Assembly (NCBI GenBank): GCA_016806145.1
Contig: CP063167.1
Coordinates: 1,856,501-1,920,500 of the forward strand
Reading direction: 5' to 3'
Source of the DNA: Variovorax paradoxus
GTDB lineage: Bacteria; Pseudomonadota; Gammaproteobacteria; Burkholderiales; Burkholderiaceae_C
DNA: 64,000 nt
Position numbers and translations under genes: made by a program
The notes under the pieces: generated by a model
Told to the model about the DNA's origin: nothing
Seen by the model: the letters and a program-made list of their open reading frames with translations, nothing else
The model's database searches: none
Shown: positions 24,469 through 32,464 of the stretch, one piece after another
Position numbering within the stretch: position 1 is the first letter of the stretch
Layout: each line of letters starts with the position of its first letter

Positions 24469-26763
24469 ATGAACAGGTCCCTCCTGTCGCTTGCGCTCGT
24501 CGCGGCCTTTCCCTGCGTCGCGACCGATGCCATGGCCCAGGACGCGCCCGAGCGCGCCAAGTCGCTCGGCATCGTCACGGTGACCGGTGCCCGGCCGAGT
24601 TCGCTGCCCACGCAGATCCCCACCACCATCGAGGGCGTGACGCGCGCCGAGATCGAGACGCGCGTGAACGCCACCGACAGCGAGGACGCGCTCAAGTACC
24701 TGCCGAGCCTGCTGGTGCGCAAGCGCTACATCGGCGACTACAACCACGCGATCCTTTCCACGCGCGCCTCGGGCACCGGCAACAGCGCGCGCTCGGCCGT
24801 CTATGCCGACGGCATCCTGCTGTCGAACTACCTGGGCAACGGCATCGCCAACGGCACCAACTTCGCGCCGCGCTGGGGCCTGGTCACGGCCGAGGAGATC
24901 GAGCGGGTCGACGTGATGTACGGCCCGTTCTCGGCCGCGTACCCGGGCAACTTGGCGGGCGCGGTGGTCGACTACGTGACGCGCATGCCCGACAAGCTCG
25001 AGGCCCATGTGAAGGCGGGCTTCTCCTCGCAGCCCAACGAGCTCTACCGCACGAAGAAGAGCTTCAACGGCTGGCAGACCAGCGCCTCGCTGGGCAGCCG
25101 CAGCGGCGACTGGTCCTGGTGGATCGACGTCAACCGCACCGACAGCCAGGGGCAGCCGCTGACCTTCACCACGGCGACGTTGGCGTCCACCGTGGCCGGC
25201 GCGGCGGGAACGCCGGTGTTCGGCGCGGTGCCCGGCCTCAACACCACCAACGCCCCGTGGCTGATCCTCGGCGCGGGCACGCAGTACCGCACCGTGCAGG
25301 ACCACGCCAAGCTCAAGCTGGCCTACGACATCTCGCCCACGCTGCGCGCGAGCTACACGCTCGGCTGGTGGCAGAACGCGGGCAGCGGGCAGAGCGAGAG
25401 CTACCTCGTCGATGCACGCGGCCAGCCGGTCTACAGCGGGCCGGTCAACATCGGCGGGCGCAGCTTCACGCTCGCGCCCACGGCCTTTCCGTGGACCGAG
25501 GACCGCGCCACGCACTTCATGCACGGGCTGTCCGTCAAGAGCAACACCCAGGGTGCCTTCGACTGGGAGGTGGCCGCCAGCCTCTACGACTACGCCAAGG
25601 ACACGCAGCGCTCGCCCACGGTCGCGCTGCCGCTGGCGGCCCTCGGCGGTGCCGGCACCTTGCAGGACCAGGGCGGCACCGGCTGGAACACGCTCGCGGC
25701 CAAGGGCACCTGGCGCCCGCAGGGCGTGGGCGGCGCGCATGTGGTCGACTTCGGTGTCGGCCGCGATGCCTACAAGCTCGTCATCGCCAAGACCAACGTG
25801 CTCGGCGACTGGCAGGACGGCCCCGCGTTCACGCCCGTGAGCCAGGTGGGAGGGCGCAGCCAGACGCTCAGTGCCTGGGCGCAGGACGCGTGGTCCTTCG
25901 CGCCGCGATGGAAGACCGTGCTCGGGCTTCGCTACGAGAAGTGGAAGGCCACGGACGGCTTCACCGCCACGGCCACGAGCGCACAGCCTTACGCCGCGCG
26001 CAGCGAGTCCGACCTCTCGCCCAAGGCCGCGCTGGCCTACCAGCTCGCGCCTTCGACAGTGATCAAGGCCTCGGTGGGCCGCGCGGTGCGCTATCCGACG
26101 GTGGGCGAACTCTATGGCGCGACCTCGGGCGGCGCGCTCTCGTTCGTCAACGACCCGAACCTCGAGCCCGAGAAGTCATGGACCGGCGAACTCACGGCCG
26201 AACAGGACCTGGGCAACGGCCTGCTGCGCGCCACGCTGTTCCATGAGACCACGAAGAACGCGCTCTACAGCCAGTTGATCCCGAACTCGACCGTCTCGCG
26301 CGTGCAGAACGTCGACCGGATGCGCACCACCGGCGTGGAGCTTGCCTACACCGGGCAGGACGTCGGCATCCAGGGCCTCGATCTCGGCGGCAGCTTGACC
26401 TATGCCGATTCGAAGACGGTGGCCGACGCGGCCTTTCCGGCGGCGGTGGGCAAGTGGCAGCCGCGCGTGCCGCGCTGGCGCGCCACGGCCTACGCCACCT
26501 ACAAGCCCGATGCGCGCTGGGCCTTCACGGTGGCCGCGCGCTACAGCGGCCGGCAGTACTCGAACCTCGACAACAGCGACGTCAATGCCTTCGCCTACTT
26601 CGGGGCGAGCCGCTACTTCACGGTGGACCTGCGCGTCCGCTACCAGATCGACAAGCAGTGGTCGGCGGCCTTCGGCATCGACAACGCGAACAACGACCGC
26701 TACTGGAACTTCCACCCGTACCCGCAACGCACCTACACGGCCGAACTGCGCTTCGACCTGTGA
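24469..26763 (+). CDS. TonB-dependent outer-membrane receptor
   Basis: A 764-residue outer-membrane transporter. The signal peptide is residues 1-23 (cut after AMA), then a TonB-box-like GIVTVTGAR, then the plug (TRAEIETRVNATDSEDALKYLPSLLVRKR; EEIERVDVMYGPFSAAYPGNLAGAVVDYVTR), then a 22-strand barrel ending YTAELRFDL. A terminal aromatic is usual; here the last residue is Leu after Phe-Asp. The ligand is not evident. It is divergent from the LysR-Bug operon, suggesting outer-membrane import feeding that receptor. Confidence 0.95.
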   Translation: MNRSLLSLALVAAFPCVATDAMAQDAPERAKSLGIVTVTGARPSSLPTQIPTTIEGVTRAEIETRVNATDSEDALKYLPSLLVRKRYIGDYNHAILSTRASGTGNSARSAVYADGILLSNYLGNGIANGTNFAPRWGLVTAEEIERVDVMYGPFSAAYPGNLAGAVVDYVTRMPDKLEAHVKAGFSSQPNELYRTKKSFNGWQTSASLGSRSGDWSWWIDVNRTDSQGQPLTFTTATLASTVAGAAGTPVFGAVPGLNTTNAPWLILGAGTQYRTVQDHAKLKLAYDISPTLRASYTLGWWQNAGSGQSESYLVDARGQPVYSGPVNIGGRSFTLAPTAFPWTEDRATHFMHGLSVKSNTQGAFDWEVAASLYDYAKDTQRSPTVALPLAALGGAGTLQDQGGTGWNTLAAKGTWRPQGVGGAHVVDFGVGRDAYKLVIAKTNVLGDWQDGPAFTPVSQVGGRSQTLSAWAQDAWSFAPRWKTVLGLRYEKWKATDGFTATATSAQPYAARSESDLSPKAALAYQLAPSTVIKASVGRAVRYPTVGELYGATSGGALSFVNDPNLEPEKSWTGELTAEQDLGNGLLRATLFHETTKNALYSQLIPNSTVSRVQNVDRMRTTGVELAYTGQDVGIQGLDLGGSLTYADSKTVADAAFPAAVGKWQPRVPRWRATAYATYKPDARWAFTVAARYSGRQYSNLDNSDVNAFAYFGASRYFTVDLRVRYQIDKQWSAAFGIDNANNDRYWNFHPYPQRTYTAELRFDL

Positions 26764-26778
26764 GGGGCCGCGCTGCGC

Positions 26779-27246
26779 TCAAGGCGCGGCGGGCCGCGGC
26801 GGTTGCGCCCAGAGCTTGTCGCTCGACCAGTGCAGGTGGACGATGCGGAAGCTGTCGCCCGCGCGGCGCACGATCGCCGTTTCCTGCATCACCTGGTCGA
26901 TGGGCTTGCCGTCGGGCAGCTTGCCTGTGACGTGGTAGGTGCTGAGCACCCAGCGCTCGTTGCCGCTGCCGCCGAGGCGGCGTGCCTGCAGGGTCCAGGT
27001 GGACACGGCCGCCATGTCGATGTCGCCCGGCAGGTGGCTCAGCGCATAGGCCTCGATCGTCGGGTCGGTGACGCCGAACTCGAACACCACCAATGAACGG
27101 TCGAGGTAGGAGAGCGCACCGCCCGTGTCCTTGCGCTTGAGTGCCGCGTGGAAGCCGTCGACCGCGTCGGCCGGCAGCTTCACGGTCTGCGCTCCCGCCG
27201 CGGCGGCCAGGACCAGGCTCGCGGCGGCGAGCAGCAGCCTACGCAT
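26779..27246 (-). CDS. exported NTF2-like (SnoaL/DUF4440 fold) protein
   Basis: A 155-residue exported protein. The signal peptide is residues 1-19 (MRRLLLAAASLVLAAAAGAQ). The mature part has the cone-like NTF2 pattern: DAVDGFHAALKRKDTGGALSYLD, FEFGVTDPTIEAY, NERWVLSTYHVTGK and SFRIVHLHWSS. Such proteins are often annotated YybH-type, with ligand-binding or scavenging roles unknown. It overlaps the upstream exported gene by 8 bases, so the two are translated together, and converges on the TonB receptor. Confidence 0.8.
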   Translation of the reverse strand: MRRLLLAAASLVLAAAAGAQTVKLPADAVDGFHAALKRKDTGGALSYLDRSLVVFEFGVTDPTIEAYALSHLPGDIDMAAVSTWTLQARRLGGSGNERWVLSTYHVTGKLPDGKPIDQVMQETAIVRRAGDSFRIVHLHWSSDKLWAQPPRPAAP

Positions 27247-27646
27247 GGGGGTCGACCAGCTTGGGGTCGATCAATTCGATGATGACGATGTCGCCGGCGT
27301 TCACGCCTTCCATCGAGGGATCGGTGGCGCGCACCGTGAGCTCGTCGGGCGTATTGCTCTTGAGCCACAGGGTGCGGCCGAACATCTTGCCGCGGAGGAA
27401 GGTGAGCCGCCAGCCGCGCATCTCGTTGCGCTGGGGCGCCACCATGCCCGGGCCGATCGGTTCGAAGCGCAAGGTGGCGATGCGGCCCGCCTTGCCGGCC
27501 TGGCCCACGCCGGTCACCTTGGCCGTGAAGCGCCGCAGCGCGGGGTCGACCGCGTCGTGGCCGGCCACCGCGTGCTGTGCGAGCAGCAGGGCCGCGGCCA
27601 TGGCCGAGGCCCGCGCGCCGGCGAGGATCCATGTCGTCAGCAACAT
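27239..27646 (-). CDS. exported hypothetical beta-rich protein
   Basis: A 135-residue protein with an N-terminal signal peptide ending AQHAVAG and a mature part with strand-like segments ATLRFEPIGPGMV, RTLWLKSNTPDELTV and DIVIIELIDPKLV. No family is recognised. Its stop lies inside the next (NTF2-like) gene. The pair looks like a two-gene periplasmic unit. Confidence 0.7.
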   Translation of the reverse strand: MLLTTWILAGARASAMAAALLLAQHAVAGHDAVDPALRRFTAKVTGVGQAGKAGRIATLRFEPIGPGMVAPQRNEMRGWRLTFLRGKMFGRTLWLKSNTPDELTVRATDPSMEGVNAGDIVIIELIDPKLVDPHA

Positions 27647-27917
27647 CGCTGTCCCTTGCCTCCATTCAAAGAAGCCGGCGATGTTATCGACGCGGCGCGC
27701 GCGCGCAAGGGATCACGATGCATCGCGATCGACGTCCGCATGCGATGAAAACACGCGGCTTTCGTGCCGCGACGCCAGTGTCGGCGAGGGTCCCGGGCAG
27801 GGCCCGCGATGCGATTCATGCGCTCACCTGCGACGAACGTTTTAACCGTTGGTCGTCTTCTGACGCAGGGCTTTCACAACTAATCTCTGCGCCCACTCCA
27901 CAACCACATCGACATCC

Positions 27918-28421
27918 ATGCAGGCTTCCGTGACGCATCGCATCCGCTGGCCCTGGTGGCTCGTGGCGGTGTTCGCCGTCGCGCTGTCGGCCATGTGGTG
28001 GTGGCCGTCGTCCGATGAGGCCATCGTGCCGATGCCGCCGGTCGCTGTGGCTCCCGCACCTGCGATGGCACCGGCACCGAAGCCCGTGCCGGTGGCCGCG
28101 AAGCCGATCGATGCCGCGTTGTCGGTCTCGGCCTTCAAGCTCGTCGGCACGGTCGTGGCGGCCGATGGCGTGGACAGCTTCGCGCTGATGCGCCGCGCCG
28201 GCGATTCGCAGCTGTTGCAACTGCGTGTCGGTGGCCACGTCGAGGGCCTGACCGTCAGCGCGATCCAGCCCGACAGCGTCGTGCTCGCGGGCGCGGGGCA
28301 GTCGGTGGTGATCGAGACCGACCGCACCGTCGCATCGCCGCTGCCTTCCCGCCCGGCCCACCCGCCGGAGCCGGACGTGGAACCGGCATTCGCGGGAGAC
28401 CCCGCCCCCTTCGGACATTGA
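27918..28421 (+). CDS. membrane-anchored GspC/PilP-like periplasmic domain protein
   Basis: A 167-residue protein with a short cytoplasmic tail, one membrane helix (WPWWLVAVFAVALSAMWWW, about 11-29), a Pro/Ala-rich linker, and a compact domain FKLVGTVVAADGVDSFALMRRAGDSQLLQLRVGGHVEGLTVSAIQPDSVVL resembling the homology region of type II secretion GspC. No PDZ domain and no other gsp genes are present, so a secretion role is only suggested. It lies 50 bases before the lipoprotein gene. Confidence 0.7.
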   Translation: MQASVTHRIRWPWWLVAVFAVALSAMWWWPSSDEAIVPMPPVAVAPAPAMAPAPKPVPVAAKPIDAALSVSAFKLVGTVVAADGVDSFALMRRAGDSQLLQLRVGGHVEGLTVSAIQPDSVVLAGAGQSVVIETDRTVASPLPSRPAHPPEPDVEPAFAGDPAPFGH

Positions 28422-28471
28422 CGCGAAGACTTTCCCCTGGCCCCGTGTTTTTTGACAGAGAAAGAAGAACC

Positions 28472-30706
28472 ATGAAGAGAAGACAAGCCCCCAGAGCCAA
28501 CCTGCTGTTGGTTGGCGCCCTCGCCAGCGCCTTGCTGCTCGCCGCGTGCGGCGGCAGCAACGACAGCGCGCCGCTCATCGTCGGCTCCGCACCGCCACCC
28601 GCGGGATCCACCGACCAGCCGCCCACCGACACCGGGCCTGTTGCCCAGGACTACGTGACACCGCCGCGGCTGTGCGAGCCCGGCCCCGGGGACCAGGGAG
28701 AGCCGGGCGTCAATGGCCACATCCCCAAGTCGGCGATGTACGACGCCACCGCCAATCCCGATGGCTTCCAGGGCTACTGGTGCGGCGCGCGCAAGGTCGC
28801 GCAGAACACGCTGTTCGGCCGCGGCGCCTTCGGCGACCTGCAGATCAAGGCCAAGGGCTCGACGCGCTGCGCCTATGCCTCCAACCGCGATGGCGCGGCC
28901 GGCGGCGATGCCGCGCTGACCACCGGCATCATCGTGTTCGACATGAAGACGCCGACGAAGATGCAGGTCGTGCCCGCGAGCGGCGACACCACGGTCGTCG
29001 GCACCGCGCCGTCGGCCAGCGTCAAGGCCACGAGCACCAACAAGTGGGGCGAGGAAACCACCGCCGCCACGCCGGTCAATCCGAACGGCAAGATCCTGCG
29101 CACCCCGGCCGCGCTCGAAGCCTACTCGGGCCTCGAGCTGTCGGGCGACCTGCTGGTGGCCGGCTACAAGGACAACAAGATGGTGGACGTCTACGACGTC
29201 AGCGACTGCCTGCACCCGGTGCCGCTGAACGCGAGCTACCAGTCCTCGGGCGGCCACCACGACGGCTGGCTCTCGCCCGACGGCAAGACCTGGTACGGCG
29301 TGCCCTTCGGCACCACGGCCAAGGACGGCGGCACCACGCTCATCACCGGCGGCACCTCGCCCACGGACGACAACTTCGCCAACTACACCATCGACAACAA
29401 GCGCGTCGACCTGCATATCACCAACCTCGACGATCCGAAGAACCCGAAGCTGCTGCTGAGCTGGAACCGCTCGCAGCTGCCCGACGAGGTGAAGAACAAC
29501 AAGAACTGGCGCATCATGGCGGCGACCAACATCCATGACGTCAGCACCAACCCCGACGGCACGCGGCTCTATCTCGCGGTGTACGGCGGCGGCGGCCAGG
29601 TGGCCGGCAACCTGCCGACGCCCACCACCACCTTCTGGCGCGATCAGACCTGTGCCAACGGCCTGCTGATCATGGACTCGAGCGACATCGTCAAGCGCGC
29701 GGCCGATCCGAAGCTGAAGTACATCAGCTTCCTCTCGTGGTGCGACCAGCAGCCCAATCCCGAGTTCGAGCAGGGCGGCTATGCGCGCATGACCTCGACG
29801 GCAGCGACGCATGCCACCGAATGGGTGCGGCACGTCAACGGCAAGGAGTACATCGTCTCGACCGACGAGTCGTACGCCCTGACGACCAGCGACACCAACG
29901 GCCTGCCGAACCAGTGCAAGCAGCAGAGCTTCGGCCGCATGATCGACATCTCGGACGAGAAACATCCGAAGATCGTCGGCACCTATGAGCAGGATGCCAA
30001 CAAGGCCAGCGTCTGCCCGACGCTGGTGGCCGAGGGCGGCAACGTCCCGATGGTCCACTACCTGAACTTCGACGACCGCAACCACATGCGCGTGGCCGTC
30101 TACGCGGCCGCATCGGGCGGCATCCGCTTCGCCGACTGGACCGATCCGACCAGCCCGAAGGAGATCGGCTACTACGTCGCGCGGCGCAACACGCCGAGCA
30201 AGATGGACTTCACGCGTCCCGATCCGCGCTACGACGCCGAGAACTGCCTCTACTACACCGGCTGGAACCAGGGCGGCCTGGTCTCGCTCGAGCTGACCAA
30301 CCCGCAGTACAACCCGTGCATGAGCCGCAGCGCGAACGTCAGCGGCAAGGTGGCGACGGCGCAGGGCGACCTCACGGTGGCGCTGAAGGCGGGCCGCGAC
30401 AGCAAGGGCCCGAGCGTCAGCCTGAGCATCGAGGGCCTGGGCAACAAGGTGCAGCTGGGTGCGGTGACGCGCCTCGGCTCTGCCATCGACGCGGATGGCG
30501 CGCAGGTCACGGCCACCAGCAACTCGGTGCAGATCGACGCCGACGGCAGCTTCGACGGCCAGCCCGCGAAGTTCCGCCTGCAGGTGACCGACAACGGCGG
30601 CAACAAGGGCTTCTTCTCGCTGAGCTGCACCGAGGGCTGCTCGTTCACGACCAATGGCTACCTGCAGAGCGGCGGCAAGCTGGCGGTGGCGAACCTCAAG
30701 AGCTGA
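28472..30706 (+). CDS. beta-propeller lipoprotein (LVIVD-type repeats)
   Basis: A 744-residue lipoprotein. The lipobox LLAAC gives acylated Cys26, followed by GGSND. The body contains repeated strand blocks of the LVIVD kind: MVDVYDVSDCLHPVPL, RVDLHITNLDDPKNPKLL, GRMIDISDEKHPKIVGTY and GIRFADWTDPTSPKEIGYY, predicting a seven-bladed propeller with many paired Cys. A C-terminal domain (about 620-744) is a separate beta-sandwich. ATG at 28472 has AAAGAAGAA upstream. It may work with the GspC-like protein before it. Surface or periplasmic role unknown. Confidence 0.85.
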   Translation: MKRRQAPRANLLLVGALASALLLAACGGSNDSAPLIVGSAPPPAGSTDQPPTDTGPVAQDYVTPPRLCEPGPGDQGEPGVNGHIPKSAMYDATANPDGFQGYWCGARKVAQNTLFGRGAFGDLQIKAKGSTRCAYASNRDGAAGGDAALTTGIIVFDMKTPTKMQVVPASGDTTVVGTAPSASVKATSTNKWGEETTAATPVNPNGKILRTPAALEAYSGLELSGDLLVAGYKDNKMVDVYDVSDCLHPVPLNASYQSSGGHHDGWLSPDGKTWYGVPFGTTAKDGGTTLITGGTSPTDDNFANYTIDNKRVDLHITNLDDPKNPKLLLSWNRSQLPDEVKNNKNWRIMAATNIHDVSTNPDGTRLYLAVYGGGGQVAGNLPTPTTTFWRDQTCANGLLIMDSSDIVKRAADPKLKYISFLSWCDQQPNPEFEQGGYARMTSTAATHATEWVRHVNGKEYIVSTDESYALTTSDTNGLPNQCKQQSFGRMIDISDEKHPKIVGTYEQDANKASVCPTLVAEGGNVPMVHYLNFDDRNHMRVAVYAAASGGIRFADWTDPTSPKEIGYYVARRNTPSKMDFTRPDPRYDAENCLYYTGWNQGGLVSLELTNPQYNPCMSRSANVSGKVATAQGDLTVALKAGRDSKGPSVSLSIEGLGNKVQLGAVTRLGSAIDADGAQVTATSNSVQIDADGSFDGQPAKFRLQVTDNGGNKGFFSLSCTEGCSFTTNGYLQSGGKLAVANLKS

Positions 30707-30774
30707 AGATGCCAAGGACCGCGCATGCCTGTTGACCTTCGCTCGCGCGGTCGATAGCATCGCGGCACTTTCAA

Positions 30775-30811
30775 AACGCCCTCCCGGTTCGCCGGGGGGC
30801 GTTTTCTTTTT
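30775..30811 (+). terminator. Rho-independent terminator
   Basis: AACGCCCTCCCGG, loop TTCG, CCGGGGGGCGTT with one bulge, then a T-rich run. It lies 69 bases after the lipoprotein stop and ends that transcript before the hydrolase gene. Confidence 0.88.
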
Positions 30812-30838
30812 GTTCCGCAACTTCCATGGAACCCGGAG

Positions 30839-31642
30839 ATGAAAGCACCCCTCGAGATTCGCCCCGCATCGCACGCCGGCCTCGGATACGTCCGGCATGG
30901 CCACGGGCCGATCCCCGTGCTGGTCCTGCACGACTGGCTCGGCGACCACGCGAACTACGACGCGCTCCTGCCCTGGCTCGACGGCCAGGCGTTCACCCAT
31001 GTCTTCGCCGACCTGCGCGGCTATGGGCTGTCGATCGCACTGCCGGGCGAGTTCACGGTGAAGGAGATCGCCGCCGACTGCCTCGCGCTCGCCGACCGCC
31101 TCGGCTGGCGGCGCTTCCACGTCCTCGGTCACTCGATGACCGGGATGGTCACGCAACGCCTCGCGGCGGACGCGCCTTCGCGCATCGCGAGCGCGATCGC
31201 CGTGTGCCCGGTTTCAGCCGCCGGCAACAGGCTGGATCCGGAGGCCTTGGCCTTCTTTGCCAGCACGGCCGACGACGATGACGCGCTTCGGCGGCTGTTC
31301 AAGTTCGTCGGCGGGAGCTTGCCCGACGAATGGGTCGAGCAGAAGGTGCGGCGCCACCGCGAGGCGGTGGCGCCCGCATGCCGCAGGCGCTACCTCGACA
31401 TGCTGGTCACGGCCGATTTCGCCGACGAGGTGCGAGGGCTCGACACGCCGTTCCTGGTGGTCGTCGGCGACAGGGATCCGGGGCTCGATGCGGAGGCGAT
31501 GAAGCACACCTTGCTCGCGTGGCATCCGAACGCGGAGCTGCGGGTGGTGCCCGATTGCGGGCACTATCCGATGCAGCAGCATCCGTCGTACTTCGCGGGC
31601 GTGGTCGAGGGGTTTCTGAAGCGCCAAGGCGCGACACCCTGA
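30839..31642 (+). CDS. alpha/beta-hydrolase
   Basis: A 267-residue single-domain hydrolase. The oxyanion strand is VLVLHDWLGDHANYDALL near 27-44, the nucleophile elbow GHSMTG at 97-102 (Ser99), the acid near VVVGDRDPGLD (about 205-215), and the His in PDCGHYPMQQHP near 240. This order is complete, so the enzyme should be active. The substrate is unknown; similarity is to the lactonase/esterase branch. It lies alone before the toxin-antitoxin pair. Confidence 0.9.
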   Translation: MKAPLEIRPASHAGLGYVRHGHGPIPVLVLHDWLGDHANYDALLPWLDGQAFTHVFADLRGYGLSIALPGEFTVKEIAADCLALADRLGWRRFHVLGHSMTGMVTQRLAADAPSRIASAIAVCPVSAAGNRLDPEALAFFASTADDDDALRRLFKFVGGSLPDEWVEQKVRRHREAVAPACRRRYLDMLVTADFADEVRGLDTPFLVVVGDRDPGLDAEAMKHTLLAWHPNAELRVVPDCGHYPMQQHPSYFAGVVEGFLKRQGATP

Positions 31643-31719
31643 TATCGCTCGGCGTGGATGACAGGAAAGCCACGCAGCTGCGGCGCGGAAGCTGAAGAGC
31701 GACCGGATGTCGGCGATGG

Positions 31720-31747
31720 TGACAGCATTTGAATATAATTGCTGTCA
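31720..31747 (+). promoter_or_regulatory. FitAB promoter with operator palindrome
   Basis: A perfect 8-base inverted repeat, TGACAGCA (31720-31727) and TGCTGTCA (31740-31747), brackets TATAAT at 31734-31739. That hexamer is a perfect -10 box 36 bases before the antitoxin ATG. A repressor on the repeat would cover it, which fits autoregulation by the ribbon-helix-helix antitoxin. Confidence 0.72.
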
Positions 31748-31774
31748 TTGACGGCATTCAAGGGGATTTGAATC

Positions 31775-32029
31775 ATGGCAATCCTGACGGTAAGAAATGT
31801 GCCCGACGACGTGCACCGCGCCTTGCGCGTGCGGGCTGCCCAGCATGGCCGCAGTACGGAAGCGGAGGTGCGCGAGATTCTGGCGTCCGTGGTCAAGCCG
31901 GAGAAGCGCGTGCTCGTGGGAGACGCCTTGGCTGCCATCGGTCGCAAGATCGGCCTGACCAATGAGGATTTCGCGGTCTTCGAGAATGTGCGCGACAAGA
32001 CGCCGGCCAAACCGCTGAGCTTCGACTGA
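31775..32029 (+). CDS. FitA-like ribbon-helix-helix antitoxin
   Basis: An 84-residue antitoxin. The N-terminal ribbon-helix-helix is MAILTVRNVPDDVHRALRVRAAQHGRSTEAEVREIL, as in FitA/VapB/StbC. The C-terminal tail (FAVFENVRDKTPAKPLSFD) should wrap the toxin. The stop and the toxin ATG are adjacent (TGA then ATG), so translation is coupled. It probably represses from the palindrome at 31720. Confidence 0.93.
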   Translation: MAILTVRNVPDDVHRALRVRAAQHGRSTEAEVREILASVVKPEKRVLVGDALAAIGRKIGLTNEDFAVFENVRDKTPAKPLSFD

Positions 32030-32449
32030 ATGATCGTCCTCGACACCAACGTCGTCTCCGAGGCGATGAAACCGGAGCCGGATGCGGCCGTAAGGGCGTG
32101 GTTGAACGACCAGGCGGCAGAGAGTCTTTACCTGTCCAGCGTCACGCTGGCCGAGTTGCTGTTCGGGATCCGGGCGTTGCCCGCGGGCAAGCGCAAGAAT
32201 CTGCTCGACCGAGCCCTGCGTGAGTTGCTGGAGCTGTTCAAGGATCGTGTTCTTCCGTTCGACACGGATGCAGCGCGCCACTATGCAGACCTGGCCGTAA
32301 CCGCCAGGAGCGGCGGTCGCGGCTTCCCGACGCCGGATGGCTATATCGCGGCCATTGCGGCATCGCGTGGCTTCATCGTGGCATCGCGCGACACGTCGCC
32401 CTATGAAGCGGCGGGCCTGACGGTCATCAACCCCTGGACAGAGGCGTAG
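32030..32449 (+). CDS. FitB/VapC-type PIN-domain toxin RNase
   Basis: A 139-residue PIN RNase. Catalytic acids are in place: Asp5 in MIVLDTNVVSE, the Glu in LAELLFGI near 43, the Asp in FPTPDGYIAAIA near 104 and the Asp in ASRDTSPYEAAGL near 122. It would cleave RNA with Mg2+ unless bound by the antitoxin. All key residues are present, so the pair appears intact. Confidence 0.94.
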   Translation: MIVLDTNVVSEAMKPEPDAAVRAWLNDQAAESLYLSSVTLAELLFGIRALPAGKRKNLLDRALRELLELFKDRVLPFDTDAARHYADLAVTARSGGRGFPTPDGYIAAIAASRGFIVASRDTSPYEAAGLTVINPWTEA

Positions 32450-32464
32450 GGCCGCAGGCGCCGC

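Noticed and set aside
27842..31156. A very long minus-strand open frame (over 1,000 codons) opposite the lipoprotein and GspC-like genes
   Set aside because: It is a composition artefact of high GC: its translation is rich in Arg/Gly/Ala/His with no domains, whereas the plus-strand genes have signal peptides, a lipobox and recognisable repeats.
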